Of a DNA stretch of 9,321 nt, positions 1-6,595 are shown one piece after another. The number at the start of each line of letters is the position of its first letter. Positions within the stretch are counted from its first letter, which is position 1. The position numbers and the translations under genes were made by a program. Location of the stretch: assembly GCA_027445725.1 (NCBI GenBank), contig DAIAVG010000040.1, forward strand, positions 1-9,321, read 5' to 3'. Under the pieces are notes generated by a model. That model was not told the origin of the DNA. It searched no databases and worked only from the letters and a program-made list of their open reading frames with translations. The DNA is from Acidithiobacillus sp. Its GTDB lineage: Bacteria > Pseudomonadota > Gammaproteobacteria > Acidithiobacillales > Acidithiobacillaceae.

Positions 1-27
1 TTGGATAAATTGCGCGGCGTCAGACAT
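1..27 (-). CDS. Partial gene, N-terminus only (possibly site-2 protease)
   Basis: An ATG on the minus strand at 25-27 opens a frame that reads MSDAAQFIQ and then runs off the left edge. The same frame has a TGA five codons upstream, so this ATG is the only good start. It lies 50 bases downstream of the yciO stop on the same strand, which suggests one transcript. The ribosome binding site is poor: a GGGAGGG stretch is present but lies too far upstream. In several proteobacteria an M50 site-2 protease gene follows a yciO/sua5-type gene, and such proteins can start with a short polar stretch before the first membrane helix. That identity is only a guess from context, because nine residues cannot identify a family. 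Confidence 0.3.
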
Positions 28-77
28 GGCCGGAGTATATCAGTGTACTGACCCTCCCGCCTAATACCACCGACATC

Positions 78-713
78 TCAGACGGCAGCACCCAGGCCCA
101 GCGCCGCCGGATCACCGGCACCTTCGCGAAGCAACCGGGGTGGCCACTGCAGCAGATCCACCACCGTTGAACAGCGCACCCCGCCAGGGCCGGACAGCAG
201 CACCATATCCACCTGATTGCCCATCGTTTTGCAGATTTCATCGGGATCCGTCAGCGGTGCAGTGGCACCGGGGAGCTGCAGGGTGGAACTCATCAGGGGC
301 TCTCCCAATTCGGCAATCAGCCCCTCACAGAGGGGGCTCGCAGGTATGCGTACACCGATACTGCGCTTTTTCGGGTCGGCGAGGCGCCGTGGCACATCTT
401 TGGTCGCTGGTAGAATGAAGGTGTAGGGTCCAGGCAAGGTTTTACGCAGCAGCGCATAGGCACGATCATCCAACTTGGCATAGTCCGCCAATTGGGAAAT
501 GCTGGAAAACAGCAGCGAGAGGTCATGCTGCAAATCCAGTTGCCGGATGCGTCGCAGCCGTTCTTGGGACTCCCGTGCCGCCACCATACAACCCAAGGCG
601 TAGCAGGTGTCCGTTGGATAAACCAGCAAACCTCCAGCACGCAGCACCTCAACCGCTTGCGCCAGCAGTCGCGGCTGTGGATTCACGGGATGCAATTCTA
701 CACACAACGCCAT
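78..713 (-). CDS. yciO: YciO, Sua5/YciO/YrdC-family protein
   Basis: This 211-residue protein is a complete single YrdC-like domain, close to the roughly 206 residues of E. coli YciO. The nucleotide-binding signature PTDTCYALG is at about residues 33-41. It is followed by RIRQLDLQHDLSLLF at about 54-68, then LPGPYTFILPAT, PRRLADPKKRSIGVRIP and GEPLMSSTLQLPG. The C-terminal STVVDLL...LLREGAGDP block also matches YciO better than TsaC or Sua5. The wider family makes threonylcarbamoyl-AMP for the t6A37 tRNA modification. YciO is a paralogous branch whose role should not be assumed to be the essential TsaC step. The ATG at 713 is chosen because AAGGAGG sits five bases before it. An in-frame extension to 785 lacks such a site and has no family similarity. 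Confidence 0.92.
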   Translation of the reverse strand: MALCVELHPVNPQPRLLAQAVEVLRAGGLLVYPTDTCYALGCMVAARESQERLRRIRQLDLQHDLSLLFSSISQLADYAKLDDRAYALLRKTLPGPYTFILPATKDVPRRLADPKKRSIGVRIPASPLCEGLIAELGEPLMSSTLQLPGATAPLTDPDEICKTMGNQVDMVLLSGPGGVRCSTVVDLLQWPPRLLREGAGDPAALGLGAAV

Positions 714-852
714 GATATCCTCCTTAGGAACATGATGACCGTCAACGGGCAGACACCCCGAGACACCAAATGGATACCGCCACAATTCAAACGGGAATGA
801 TACGTCAGCCGCACCCTGTCCCGCCAGATGCTAGCGTTGAGAGCGCTGCCAC

Positions 853-881
853 TTAGGAGCGCCCCGGCGCGCCTCCTACAG
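853..881 (-). repeat. REP-like palindromic element (single copy)
   Basis: Read on the minus strand, this begins TGTAGGAGGCGCGCC and folds back through GGGGCGCTCCTA. That gives a six-base outer stem (TAGGAG with CTCCTA, 854-859 and 873-878), one bulged C, a three-base inner GCG/CGC stem and a short loop. The GTAG tetranucleotide next to a GC-rich hairpin is the hallmark of bacterial REP sequences mobilised by RAYT (TnpA_REP) proteins. No second copy and no RAYT gene is visible in this window. Membership is therefore judged on shape only. Confidence 0.5.
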
Positions 882-981
882 TTGCCTGCTGGATCGTGGT
901 GAATACTGCGGACACTGCCCGCAATGTCAGAATAGGCGTGCCGCCTTTGTTGCCGCAGGGGCATCACCACAAGATGTGCGC

Positions 982-987
982 TATAAT
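982..987 (+). promoter_or_regulatory. Putative -10 box for the diiron gene
   Basis: A perfect TATAAT lies 41 bases before the ATG at 1029. No good -35 hexamer is found at 16-18 bases upstream; the nearest TTG-rich stretch (TTGTTG, 947-952) is too far away. If real, the promoter is weak or activator-dependent and gives a leader of about 35 bases. Confidence 0.4.
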
Positions 988-1028
988 CGTCAGCCCCATT
1001 GACAGAATTCAAGGAGGCGGCAAATACA

Positions 1029-1853
1029 ATGCCCGCAGATAACGTCCGTCCGACCTGGTCTCTGGCCGATATTCCTTACGCTGCCATTGAAAAGGAAAAG
1101 ATCATCGGCAATATGGACTGGTTTTATCTATTAGCCGGCGCGTCCTTTGTAGAAACGCTCTCTGATCTCTACACCCGCAACCTGGTGGAATACTATCAGG
1201 AAAATGTGAGCGCCACCGTGTGGTTGCGCCAGGAATGGGAGATCGAAGAGGTGCAACATGGGCACGCGTTGCGCCAATACGTGCTCACCATTTGGCCGGA
1301 TTTTGATTGGGAACGTGCTTATCAGGGCTTTGGAGACGCTTATGTGCCCTACTGCCGCACTGCTTTACTGGGCCCCACTCACGCCTTGGAAATGGCTTCA
1401 CGCTGCGTCGTCGAGACGGGTACGGCCAGCTTCTATACGATGATTCAGGCGGCCAGCCCGGAGCCCGTACTGTGCCAGCTCGCTGCACGTATCCGCGCCG
1501 ACGAAGTCCATCACTACAAATATTTCTACCGATTTTTTCTGCAATACCAAGCACGCGAAAAAAATTCACGCTGGCGCATTGGCCGTGAACTCTGGAAACG
1601 TGTGGCCGAAGTGGATCAGGAAGACAGCTATCTTGCGCTCAAAAATGCTTTTGAAGTAAAAAACCCCGGGCAGCAATTCTCCCTGGAGGATTTCTCGGCA
1701 TTTCGACAACGCATGGGCAGTTGGATAAGTCGTCACTATCCCTTTGACATGGCGATGAAAATGTTGCTCAGACCGATCGCCCTGCCCCCCATGCTGCAAA
1801 AGGCCGTACTTCCCTTACTGACGCGCGGCGCACGGCGCGCCATCATCAGTTAA
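1029..1853 (+). CDS. Ferritin-like diiron protein, acyl-ACP-desaturase-like
   Basis: This 274-residue protein carries both halves of a carboxylate-bridged diiron site in a four-helix bundle. The visible ligands are E42 (FVETLSDLY), E74xxH77 (EEVQH), E129 (VVETGTASFY) and E159xxH162 (DEVHH). Spacings of 32, 55 and 30 residues resemble soluble acyl-ACP desaturases and the bacterial monooxygenase hydroxylases, and EExxHG echoes the desaturase EENRHG motif. The overall length is shorter than a plant desaturase (about 360). A likely role is an O2-activating oxidase or desaturase, or else an iron-binding or peroxide-handling ferritin relative; the substrate is unknown. The C-terminal 30 residues are hydrophobic and basic without acidic residues and might touch the membrane. 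ATG 1029 follows AGGAGG by 11 bases; a TTG at 999 is less likely because it lies before that site. It stands alone, converging on the small exported-protein gene. Confidence 0.75.
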   Translation: MPADNVRPTWSLADIPYAAIEKEKIIGNMDWFYLLAGASFVETLSDLYTRNLVEYYQENVSATVWLRQEWEIEEVQHGHALRQYVLTIWPDFDWERAYQGFGDAYVPYCRTALLGPTHALEMASRCVVETGTASFYTMIQAASPEPVLCQLAARIRADEVHHYKYFYRFFLQYQAREKNSRWRIGRELWKRVAEVDQEDSYLALKNAFEVKNPGQQFSLEDFSAFRQRMGSWISRHYPFDMAMKMLLRPIALPPMLQKAVLPLLTRGARRAIIS

Positions 1854-1865
1854 CAGCGTCACCGT

Positions 1866-1887
1866 GGGGCTGCTACCTGCCAGCCTC
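1866..1887. terminator. Possible bidirectional hairpin between convergent genes
   Basis: GGGCTG at about 1867-1872 pairs with CAGCCT at 1881-1886, extended by one further G-C pair, leaving an eight-base loop. It falls between the converging stops at 1853 and 1890, where a shared terminator is expected. Neither strand has a T-tract after the stem, so intrinsic termination is doubtful. Confidence 0.25.
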
Positions 1888-1889
1888 CA

Positions 1890-2165
1890 TCAATCGTCAT
1901 CGCCCCAGCCACGGTCGTGCTCATGGTGCCAGTAATGTTCACGACGCCGATACCAGCGCGGAGGCGGAGGCGGCGCATAATAGTAAGCCGGAGGTGTTGC
2001 ATAATAGGTTGGCGCTGGATAGACGACACCGGGGACACCGATAGACAAGCTCACTGCCGGACCACCCCAGCCATCCCGATCTGCAAACGCAGGGTTCGAC
2101 AGCAGCAGGATACCCGCACCCAACGCTGCCGCCGACAGCACAAAACGCCATTTATTAGTAGACAT
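1890..2165 (-). CDS. Small exported Pro/Tyr/His-rich protein
   Basis: This 91-residue protein has a textbook Sec signal peptide: K5 and R7, a hydrophobic core at about 8-23, and a likely cut after A26-F27-A28. The mature part of about 63 residues starts DRDGWGGPAVSLSIGVPG. It continues with Tyr/Pro repeats (about 49-69, including YYYAPPPPP) and ends in a charged, aromatic, His-rich tail (REHYWHHEHDRGWGDDD). No enzyme motif is present. Small secreted proteins of this tyrosine/proline-rich build are common in proteobacteria and mostly uncharacterised. The H77, H80, H81, H83 cluster with nearby Asp and Glu could bind metal, which is inference only. ATG 2165 is preferred over GTG 2168 because GGAGG lies five bases before it. 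It sits 58 bases after another small gene on the same strand, so co-transcription is likely. Confidence 0.75.
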   Translation of the reverse strand: MSTNKWRFVLSAAALGAGILLLSNPAFADRDGWGGPAVSLSIGVPGVVYPAPTYYATPPAYYYAPPPPPRWYRRREHYWHHEHDRGWGDDD

Positions 2166-2223
2166 CACTTCCTCCGCATTCTTCTCAATAATGACAGGAG
2201 ACGGTCACCCGTCGCCCATATGG

Positions 2224-2505
2224 CTACACGGACCGTACCGTAACAGACGCATACTGAGGGTGAGGGGCGGCCGAAGATTGATGGGTGGACTTTTCCGGTG
2301 CGAGCAGCAGCCAGTCCGCCCGCTCAACATGACCCATCACCATCTGCGCCTCGCCCACCATCCGCAGGCCGCTGGACACCACCGGCCGGGCAGAGGTAGT
2401 CGTTGTTGAATCCAGCGGCGTTACCTCGTGCACAAAACCCCCCAAAGCGATGAAGGGTGCGGCAATCAATGCCGTGAACAGGGCATTATAGATGGGCTTC
2501 TTCAT
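2224..2505 (-). CDS. Small membrane-anchored or exported hypothetical protein
   Basis: This 93-residue protein starts MKKPIYNALFTALIAAPF with one hydrophobic segment at about residues 5-25. That segment is either a signal peptide without a clear AxA cut site or a signal anchor. The rest (VHEVTPLDSTTTTSARPVVSSG...) is Ser/Thr-rich and mostly polar, with MVGEAQMVMGHVERADWLLLAPEKS as its most conserved-looking stretch. I do not recognise a family. ATG 2505 is chosen because AGAGGA precedes it by seven bases on the minus strand. The frame stays open further upstream to 2625, but that part has no ribosome site and no protein-like character. It is the promoter-proximal member of a probable two-gene unit with the exported protein downstream. 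Confidence 0.6.
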   Translation of the reverse strand: MKKPIYNALFTALIAAPFIALGGFVHEVTPLDSTTTTSARPVVSSGLRMVGEAQMVMGHVERADWLLLAPEKSTHQSSAAPHPQYASVTVRSV

Positions 2506-2698
2506 GGCTAATTCCTCTACGATCATTACACACCCTACACTTAAGCATTTTTCATGCCATACTGCCGAAAAGTCGGCGGTGCCAACGTGCAGGAAAGCCT
2601 GAAACGCCCACCCATAAGGCCACAATCCCTTTTGTGATCATTCACCATCAGATAGTCCCCGAAAAAAGTTTAGCCTCAGGAATCAGGGATCACACCAA

Positions 2699-2720
2699 GC
2701 TGTCGCCATATGCCGACAGC
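2699..2720. repeat. 22-base near-perfect palindrome, operator-like
   Basis: GCTGTCG (2699-2705) is mirrored by CGACAGC (2714-2720), and the centre CATATG (2707-2712) is itself palindromic on the same axis. Only the C2706/C2713 pair is mismatched. This symmetry and length are typical of a binding site for a dimeric helix-turn-helix regulator. It lies roughly midway between the two divergent transcription units, about 195 bases from each start codon. Confidence 0.45.
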
Positions 2721-2822
2721 ACATAACCCCCTCGTCATTTTTTATCGTGCAAATAACCACCTAGCAAGGTGGCCAGGCGACTACAACAAGCAGCCTGAAC
2801 AGAAGCACTCAGCCATCACCTG

Positions 2823-2831
2823 TGATAAGAT
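2823..2831 (+). promoter_or_regulatory. Possible extended -10 promoter for the channel gene
   Basis: TGATAAGAT reads as an extended -10 element (TG-n-TAAGAT, four of six matches to TATAAT). No -35 is seen at the usual distance. The ATCAC/GTGAT inverted repeat at 2815-2826 overlaps it. A start near 2838 would place the inverted repeat at 2854-2875 inside the mRNA leader. Confidence 0.3.
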
Positions 2832-2853
2832 GGTGCTCAACGCAACCCAATGC

Positions 2854-2875
2854 CCATTTATCGTTCCATAAATGG
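2854..2875. repeat. Perfect 8-base-arm inverted repeat before the channel gene
   Basis: CCATTTAT (2854-2861) and ATAAATGG (2868-2875) are exact reverse complements around a six-base centre (CGTTCC). The right arm contains an ATG at 2872 in frame with the channel gene, and the ribosome site AAGGAG begins nine bases further on. It could be a regulator site or an mRNA hairpin just ahead of the ribosome site. Confidence 0.45.
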
Positions 2876-2895
2876 CTTCAGCAAAGGAGCGGCAT

Positions 2896-5247
2896 GTGAC
2901 TCAGCGGATGATCATTTTACCGATCGATAACTGGAATTTTTCAAACAATAGACCTATCTTTTCGCATTTATCCTGGTTAGGCACATGCCTTGTTATCCTG
3001 ATCTTTCCGCTATTGGCATACGCCTCCAGCACGCCGGTGTCACAGACCGGTGCGACGCTACAATCGATACACCAAGATTTATCAAAAAACGTCGATTTAC
3101 AGCAACTTTTGAGCTGGCAGAAAACCGTACGTGTGATCAGCGACAACGCGCACCAGTGCATAACCGAAAGGAGCAGCAACCTCAACCAAATAGATAAAAG
3201 TCTGGGTATACTGGGGTCCACTGTTGCCGGCGAACCAAAGAATCTCAGTGCATTACGCCTGAAACTACAGGGTGAGCAAAAAAACCTCAGCGGAGAACTC
3301 GCTGCCTGCAAGGTTCTCGCCGTCGCGAGCGCAGATCTGAGCCAGCAAATCAGCAAAAAACGTGATGCATTACATGCCGAGATGCTATTACGCCATGATC
3401 ACGGCATCTGGAAGCAGGCAGTTGCCCTTCAATCGGTCTCTGCCGCCACCTGGATTGACGAACAACATTTCTGGCTCGCTCATAATGGACGTTCTATTTT
3501 TGCACAACAAAACTTACAGATATCCATAGGAATTGGTGTATTTATATTTGTGTTGTTATTGTTTTTACGTGCATCCTTAGCCAAAATAATTTGGCGCACA
3601 CTGAATTTACCTGATATACAACATAATTTTTATCACTATATAGCATTGCTGGCGGGCATCGCCGCCGTTGCAACGGCAACCGATCTCACAGACACTCTTT
3701 CGCCCCTCATTGTTCTCATTTTAGGCACCTGGGGCGGCTATGTTCTTATCTCCATGCTACTCGCGTTGGCTCTAAGTCCGTCGGGAGTAGTCAGCCGTCA
3801 TTTGTCTTGGAAACCGCAGACGCTACGTCCCACACTGCGAACCTTACGGTTCATTGCTGCCTTATCCGTATTTGGTCTCACCTGGATCAACATTTCTTCC
3901 AACGATCCACTATCGCCGATAGGACAAGTCTTTTTTGCATCTATTTACCACCTGGTACTTCTCGGCGCAGTATTTTGGCTGGTCTGGCAGACAGGCAACC
4001 GAAAATCTTTCCGTGCCTATCCGCTGCTTAGGATACTCATACTCTTAGCCTTGATCGCTACCGCCATATTCACTACCATCGGTTATCGTAATCTTTCTAA
4101 CTATCTGTTCTTTGGCCTGTTAATGTCCCTGCTCGCCTTCGGTGTGGGCCTATTTTTTTCCTGGACAGTTGCCGATTTTTGGATACATACAGCACAAAAA
4201 TCCGGTCTCTGGCAACATCTCCTGCGCCAACGCCTCGGTCTGCAAGAAGATCAACCATTGCCCTGGATAATATGGTTCAGTGCAATGAGTTACACCGCCG
4301 TATGGTTAGGCGTAGCGGCTTTTATTTTATATGCCTGGGGGTTGACGCATACCGGATTTACGCTGATCGGGAAATATTTTATCACCGGCTTCGCTATTGG
4401 TAGCTTTCATATTCAGCCTTTCCGCTGGGTGATTGCTGTGCTCCTGCTCGTGCTGCTGTTCAACATTAACACCCTGATCCAGAAATACCTGTCCGACAAC
4501 TCCCGGATTATTGGCCACATGGAAAGCGGGGCCCGCCACTCCGTACTGTCCATCGTCAGATATGTGGGATTTATCATCGCCGTACTGATTGCGCTTTCCA
4601 CCGCGGGTGTAGCGCTGCACAATCTTGCCATCATCGCGGGCGCATTATCCGTTGGCATCGGCTTTGGCCTGCAAAATATCGTCAATAATTTTGTGTCTGG
4701 CCTGATTCTGCTATTGGAGCGCCCCATTCGTGTTGGTGACTGGGTTCAGGTCGGTACCACTCAGGGATATGTGCAGAAGATGAGCATCCGTTACACCCTG
4801 ATCCTTACTTTTGACCGCACTGAAGTCTTCGTTCCTAATTCTGAACTGATCTCTGGCCAGGTGACCAACTGGATGTATACGAATAGCGTGTTGCGCCTCA
4901 TGATCCCCTTCAGCATTGCCCATGATGCCGATATCCCGCTGGTAAAGCAGTTGCTGGTAGCGGAAGGTCAAAATCATCCCGACGTCCTGCAGGACGATCC
5001 GCGCGGTATTCCGCCCACCGCGCTGTTGCTGGACGTCAACGAAAATGCCCTGCAATTCTATCTGCGGGTGTATCTGGAGGACTGTAACAAAAGTTATAAC
5101 GTGCAGACCGACCTGCGTGCTTCCGTGGTGGAAAGTCTGCTCCGCCATAACGTAACACTGGCGCACCAGCAGCAGGACGTCCACATCATTCCCAGCCGGA
5201 TTTTACCTACGGACGGGAATATGGCTCAGCCGACGGGGGGGCATTAA
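2896..5247 (+). CDS. MscS-superfamily mechanosensitive channel, multi-TM (MscK-like architecture)
   Basis: The protein has 783 residues from GTG 2896. AAGGAG (2884-2889) lies six bases before this GTG; ATG 2872 precedes that site and ATG 2908 is 18 bases past it. A signal peptide (about 21-43, cut near AYA|SS) leads to a helical periplasmic domain of about 160 residues. About 11 membrane segments follow from residue 209. The MscS core is clear: pore helix LAIIAGALSVGIGFGLQNIVNNF (about 577-599), then LLLERPIRVGDWVQVG, opening the beta domain, and VPNSELISGQVTNW, then the cytoplasmic alpha/beta cage to about 760. Such channels open on membrane tension to release solutes during osmotic downshock. 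The architecture resembles MscK but with a much shorter periplasmic domain. Some large MscS relatives respond to ions, so gating cannot be deduced. It converges on proB. Confidence 0.93.
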   Translation: MTQRMIILPIDNWNFSNNRPIFSHLSWLGTCLVILIFPLLAYASSTPVSQTGATLQSIHQDLSKNVDLQQLLSWQKTVRVISDNAHQCITERSSNLNQIDKSLGILGSTVAGEPKNLSALRLKLQGEQKNLSGELAACKVLAVASADLSQQISKKRDALHAEMLLRHDHGIWKQAVALQSVSAATWIDEQHFWLAHNGRSIFAQQNLQISIGIGVFIFVLLLFLRASLAKIIWRTLNLPDIQHNFYHYIALLAGIAAVATATDLTDTLSPLIVLILGTWGGYVLISMLLALALSPSGVVSRHLSWKPQTLRPTLRTLRFIAALSVFGLTWINISSNDPLSPIGQVFFASIYHLVLLGAVFWLVWQTGNRKSFRAYPLLRILILLALIATAIFTTIGYRNLSNYLFFGLLMSLLAFGVGLFFSWTVADFWIHTAQKSGLWQHLLRQRLGLQEDQPLPWIIWFSAMSYTAVWLGVAAFILYAWGLTHTGFTLIGKYFITGFAIGSFHIQPFRWVIAVLLLVLLFNINTLIQKYLSDNSRIIGHMESGARHSVLSIVRYVGFIIAVLIALSTAGVALHNLAIIAGALSVGIGFGLQNIVNNFVSGLILLLERPIRVGDWVQVGTTQGYVQKMSIRYTLILTFDRTEVFVPNSELISGQVTNWMYTNSVLRLMIPFSIAHDADIPLVKQLLVAEGQNHPDVLQDDPRGIPPTALLLDVNENALQFYLRVYLEDCNKSYNVQTDLRASVVESLLRHNVTLAHQQQDVHIIPSRILPTDGNMAQPTGGH

Positions 5248-5323
5248 CCATCAGATTATCGCGTTGGATCAGTGTCGGTACATCCCCTGTTGCTTCGGGA
5301 CCGTCAGCCAGTTCGCCACTTTT
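5248..5323. other. Convergent gap between channel gene and proB
   Basis: This 76-base gap lies between two converging stops. An imperfect fold (CGGT/ACCG plus CCC/GGG, with a four-base bulge) spans about 5275-5303. On the plus strand a TTTTT run sits about 15 bases beyond it (5320-5324). This is too far away for a standard intrinsic terminator, so I do not call one. Confidence 0.35.
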
Positions 5324-6523
5324 TCAGAGTAACAAGTCGTTGATTACCAAATTATCACGATGAATCAGCACATCTTCCAGCACCTCAGGATCATCCGCCA
5401 GTTCATGACTCTGTTTCCGGCAGCAGCGGGCGGCGATCGGCGCGTCGAGATTGATCAAACCGCGGGCGATGTCACGCCCCAGCGGATCTTTGCAAACGAC
5501 CAAATCGCCCCGCCGGAATGTACCTTCTACCGCGATAACTCCCACCGGCAGTAAGCTGCTTCCCTCCTCCAAAATCGCCCGGGCCGCGCCCTGATCCAGA
5601 TGCAGCACTCCGTGGCTGCGCAAATGCCCGGCCAACCAGCGCTTCCGCGCAGCCAGCCTAGGTAAGCGCGCATGAACGAAGGTACCGATCGCTTCTCCCT
5701 GCTGCAAGCGCGACAGGACTTCCGAACGGCGTCCATCCGCAATGATCGTCGACGTACCAGAACGCGCGGCACGTGCTGCAGCACGCACCTTGGCCAGCAT
5801 ACCGCCCGTTCCCACCCGTGAACCGCCTTCTCCGGCAATGCGCTCCAACATCGGATCACCCGCACCAACCTCCGTCAGGAGCGTTGCTTCGGGATGACTG
5901 CGCGGATCAGCGTCAAACAATCCCGCCTGATCGGTAAGAATGACCAGGATATCGGCATCCAGCAGATTGCTCACCAGTGCCGCCAGGGTGTCGTTGTCGC
6001 CCAGATTGATCGCGCTATAAGAAACCACATCATTTTCGTTGATGATGGGCAGCACATTCATGTCCAGCAGCGTGCGTAACGTGGAGCGTGCATTCAGGTA
6101 GCGCCGACGGGTACGAAGATCATCGTGGGTCAACAGCACCTGACCACAGTATAAACGGTCATTCTCGGGCTGCGCGCATTCCTGCAGCATCTTCTCATAG
6201 GTATGTATCAGGGCGGATTGACCGACGCTGGCCGCGGCTTGTCGGGCTTTGAGTGAAACCGGCCGATCTATCCAGCCCAGGCGTTGCATTCCAGCGCTTA
6301 CCGATCCGGAGGACACTAGTACCACTTCTACACCGCGCTGATGCAACTGCAGAATTTGCTGCACCCAGGCGTGTATCGCGGTGGTATCCAGATGCTGGCC
6401 ATCGTTCGTAAGCAGGCTGCTGCCAATTTTAATCACCCAACGCTTCGCATCCGTTTGCAGATTTGAACGATTCGACCATCGGTTAGGTTCTTTTGCCCGT
6501 TTTTTTCCGATGCGGTCCGTCAT
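5324..6523 (-). CDS. proB: Glutamate 5-kinase with PUA domain
   Basis: This 399-residue enzyme phosphorylates glutamate with ATP to gamma-glutamyl phosphate, the first committed step of proline synthesis in the cytosol. The amino-acid kinase domain begins at VIKIGSSLL (about 30-38, with K32 and the G34-S35-S36 loop). It continues through VLVSSGSVSAGMQRLG, LPIINENDVVS (N162-E-N-D165), LTDQAGLFDADPR and the ATP-site segment GTGGMLAK (238-245). A C-terminal PUA domain starts near residue 304 (GVLHLDQGAARAILEEGSSLLPVGV) and the protein ends in a typical IHRDNLVI tail. It carries about 25 extra basic, polar residues before the kinase fold compared with the E. coli enzyme (367 residues). ATG 6523 is selected by AGGAGG five bases upstream; no later Met precedes the catalytic lysine. 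The permease gene ends 72-83 bases upstream on the same strand, so the two may be co-transcribed. Confidence 0.95.
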   Translation of the reverse strand: MTDRIGKKRAKEPNRWSNRSNLQTDAKRWVIKIGSSLLTNDGQHLDTTAIHAWVQQILQLHQRGVEVVLVSSGSVSAGMQRLGWIDRPVSLKARQAAASVGQSALIHTYEKMLQECAQPENDRLYCGQVLLTHDDLRTRRRYLNARSTLRTLLDMNVLPIINENDVVSYSAINLGDNDTLAALVSNLLDADILVILTDQAGLFDADPRSHPEATLLTEVGAGDPMLERIAGEGGSRVGTGGMLAKVRAAARAARSGTSTIIADGRRSEVLSRLQQGEAIGTFVHARLPRLAARKRWLAGHLRSHGVLHLDQGAARAILEEGSSLLPVGVIAVEGTFRRGDLVVCKDPLGRDIARGLINLDAPIAARCCRKQSHELADDPEVLEDVLIHRDNLVINDLLL

Positions 6524-6595
6524 GCATCCCTCCTGTTCACCGAATATATCTGTTATTGAAAAATAAGTAAGCCATGCCGGTAGCACCGTCACCCA

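Larger units (their letters stand above)
714..1028. other. Divergent intergenic region, yciO / diiron gene
   Basis: This 315-base gap separates two genes transcribed away from each other. It holds the yciO Shine-Dalgarno site (AAGGAGG on the minus strand just above 713), a REP-like hairpin at 853-881, a TATAAT hexamer at 982-987, and AGGAGG at 1012-1017 for the right-hand gene. I see no convincing small gene in it. On the minus strand a TATCAT lies near 797-802 without a recognisable -35, so the yciO promoter remains unplaced. Confidence 0.6.
2506..2895. other. Divergent intergenic region rich in inverted repeats
   Basis: This gap of about 390 bases separates the minus-strand small genes from the plus-strand channel gene. 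It contains no convincing gene. It does contain several inverted repeats: GCCGA/TCGGC at 2564-2577, CACAA/TTGTG at 2621-2636, a near-perfect 22-base palindrome at 2699-2720, CCACC/GGTGG at 2757-2772, ATCAC/GTGAT at 2815-2826, and an 8-base-arm repeat at 2854-2875. None is followed by a proper T-tract, so operators or leader structures are more likely than terminators. Confidence 0.6.

Noticed and set aside
714..785. A 24-residue N-terminal extension of YciO.
   Set aside because: AAGGAGG sits directly before the internal ATG at 713, and the family begins there.
2634..2645. GTGA-TCAT-TCAC as a CRP/FNR-type site.
   Set aside because: The half-sites are only four bases apart, whereas CRP needs six between TGTGA and TCACA, and FNR half-sites do not match.
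4711..5184. A 157-codon minus-strand frame inside the channel gene.
   Set aside because: It is antisense to the highly conserved MscS core and its translation is low-complexity shadow protein.
5248..5323. Intrinsic terminator between the channel gene and proB.
   Set aside because: The best fold needs a four-base bulge and the TTTTT run is about 15 bases away from the stem.
6537..6575. A 12-codon frame (MAYLFFNNRYIR) just upstream of proB as a leader peptide.
   Set aside because: It has no ribosome site, no run of proline or other control codons, and no alternative hairpins, so it is probably chance.
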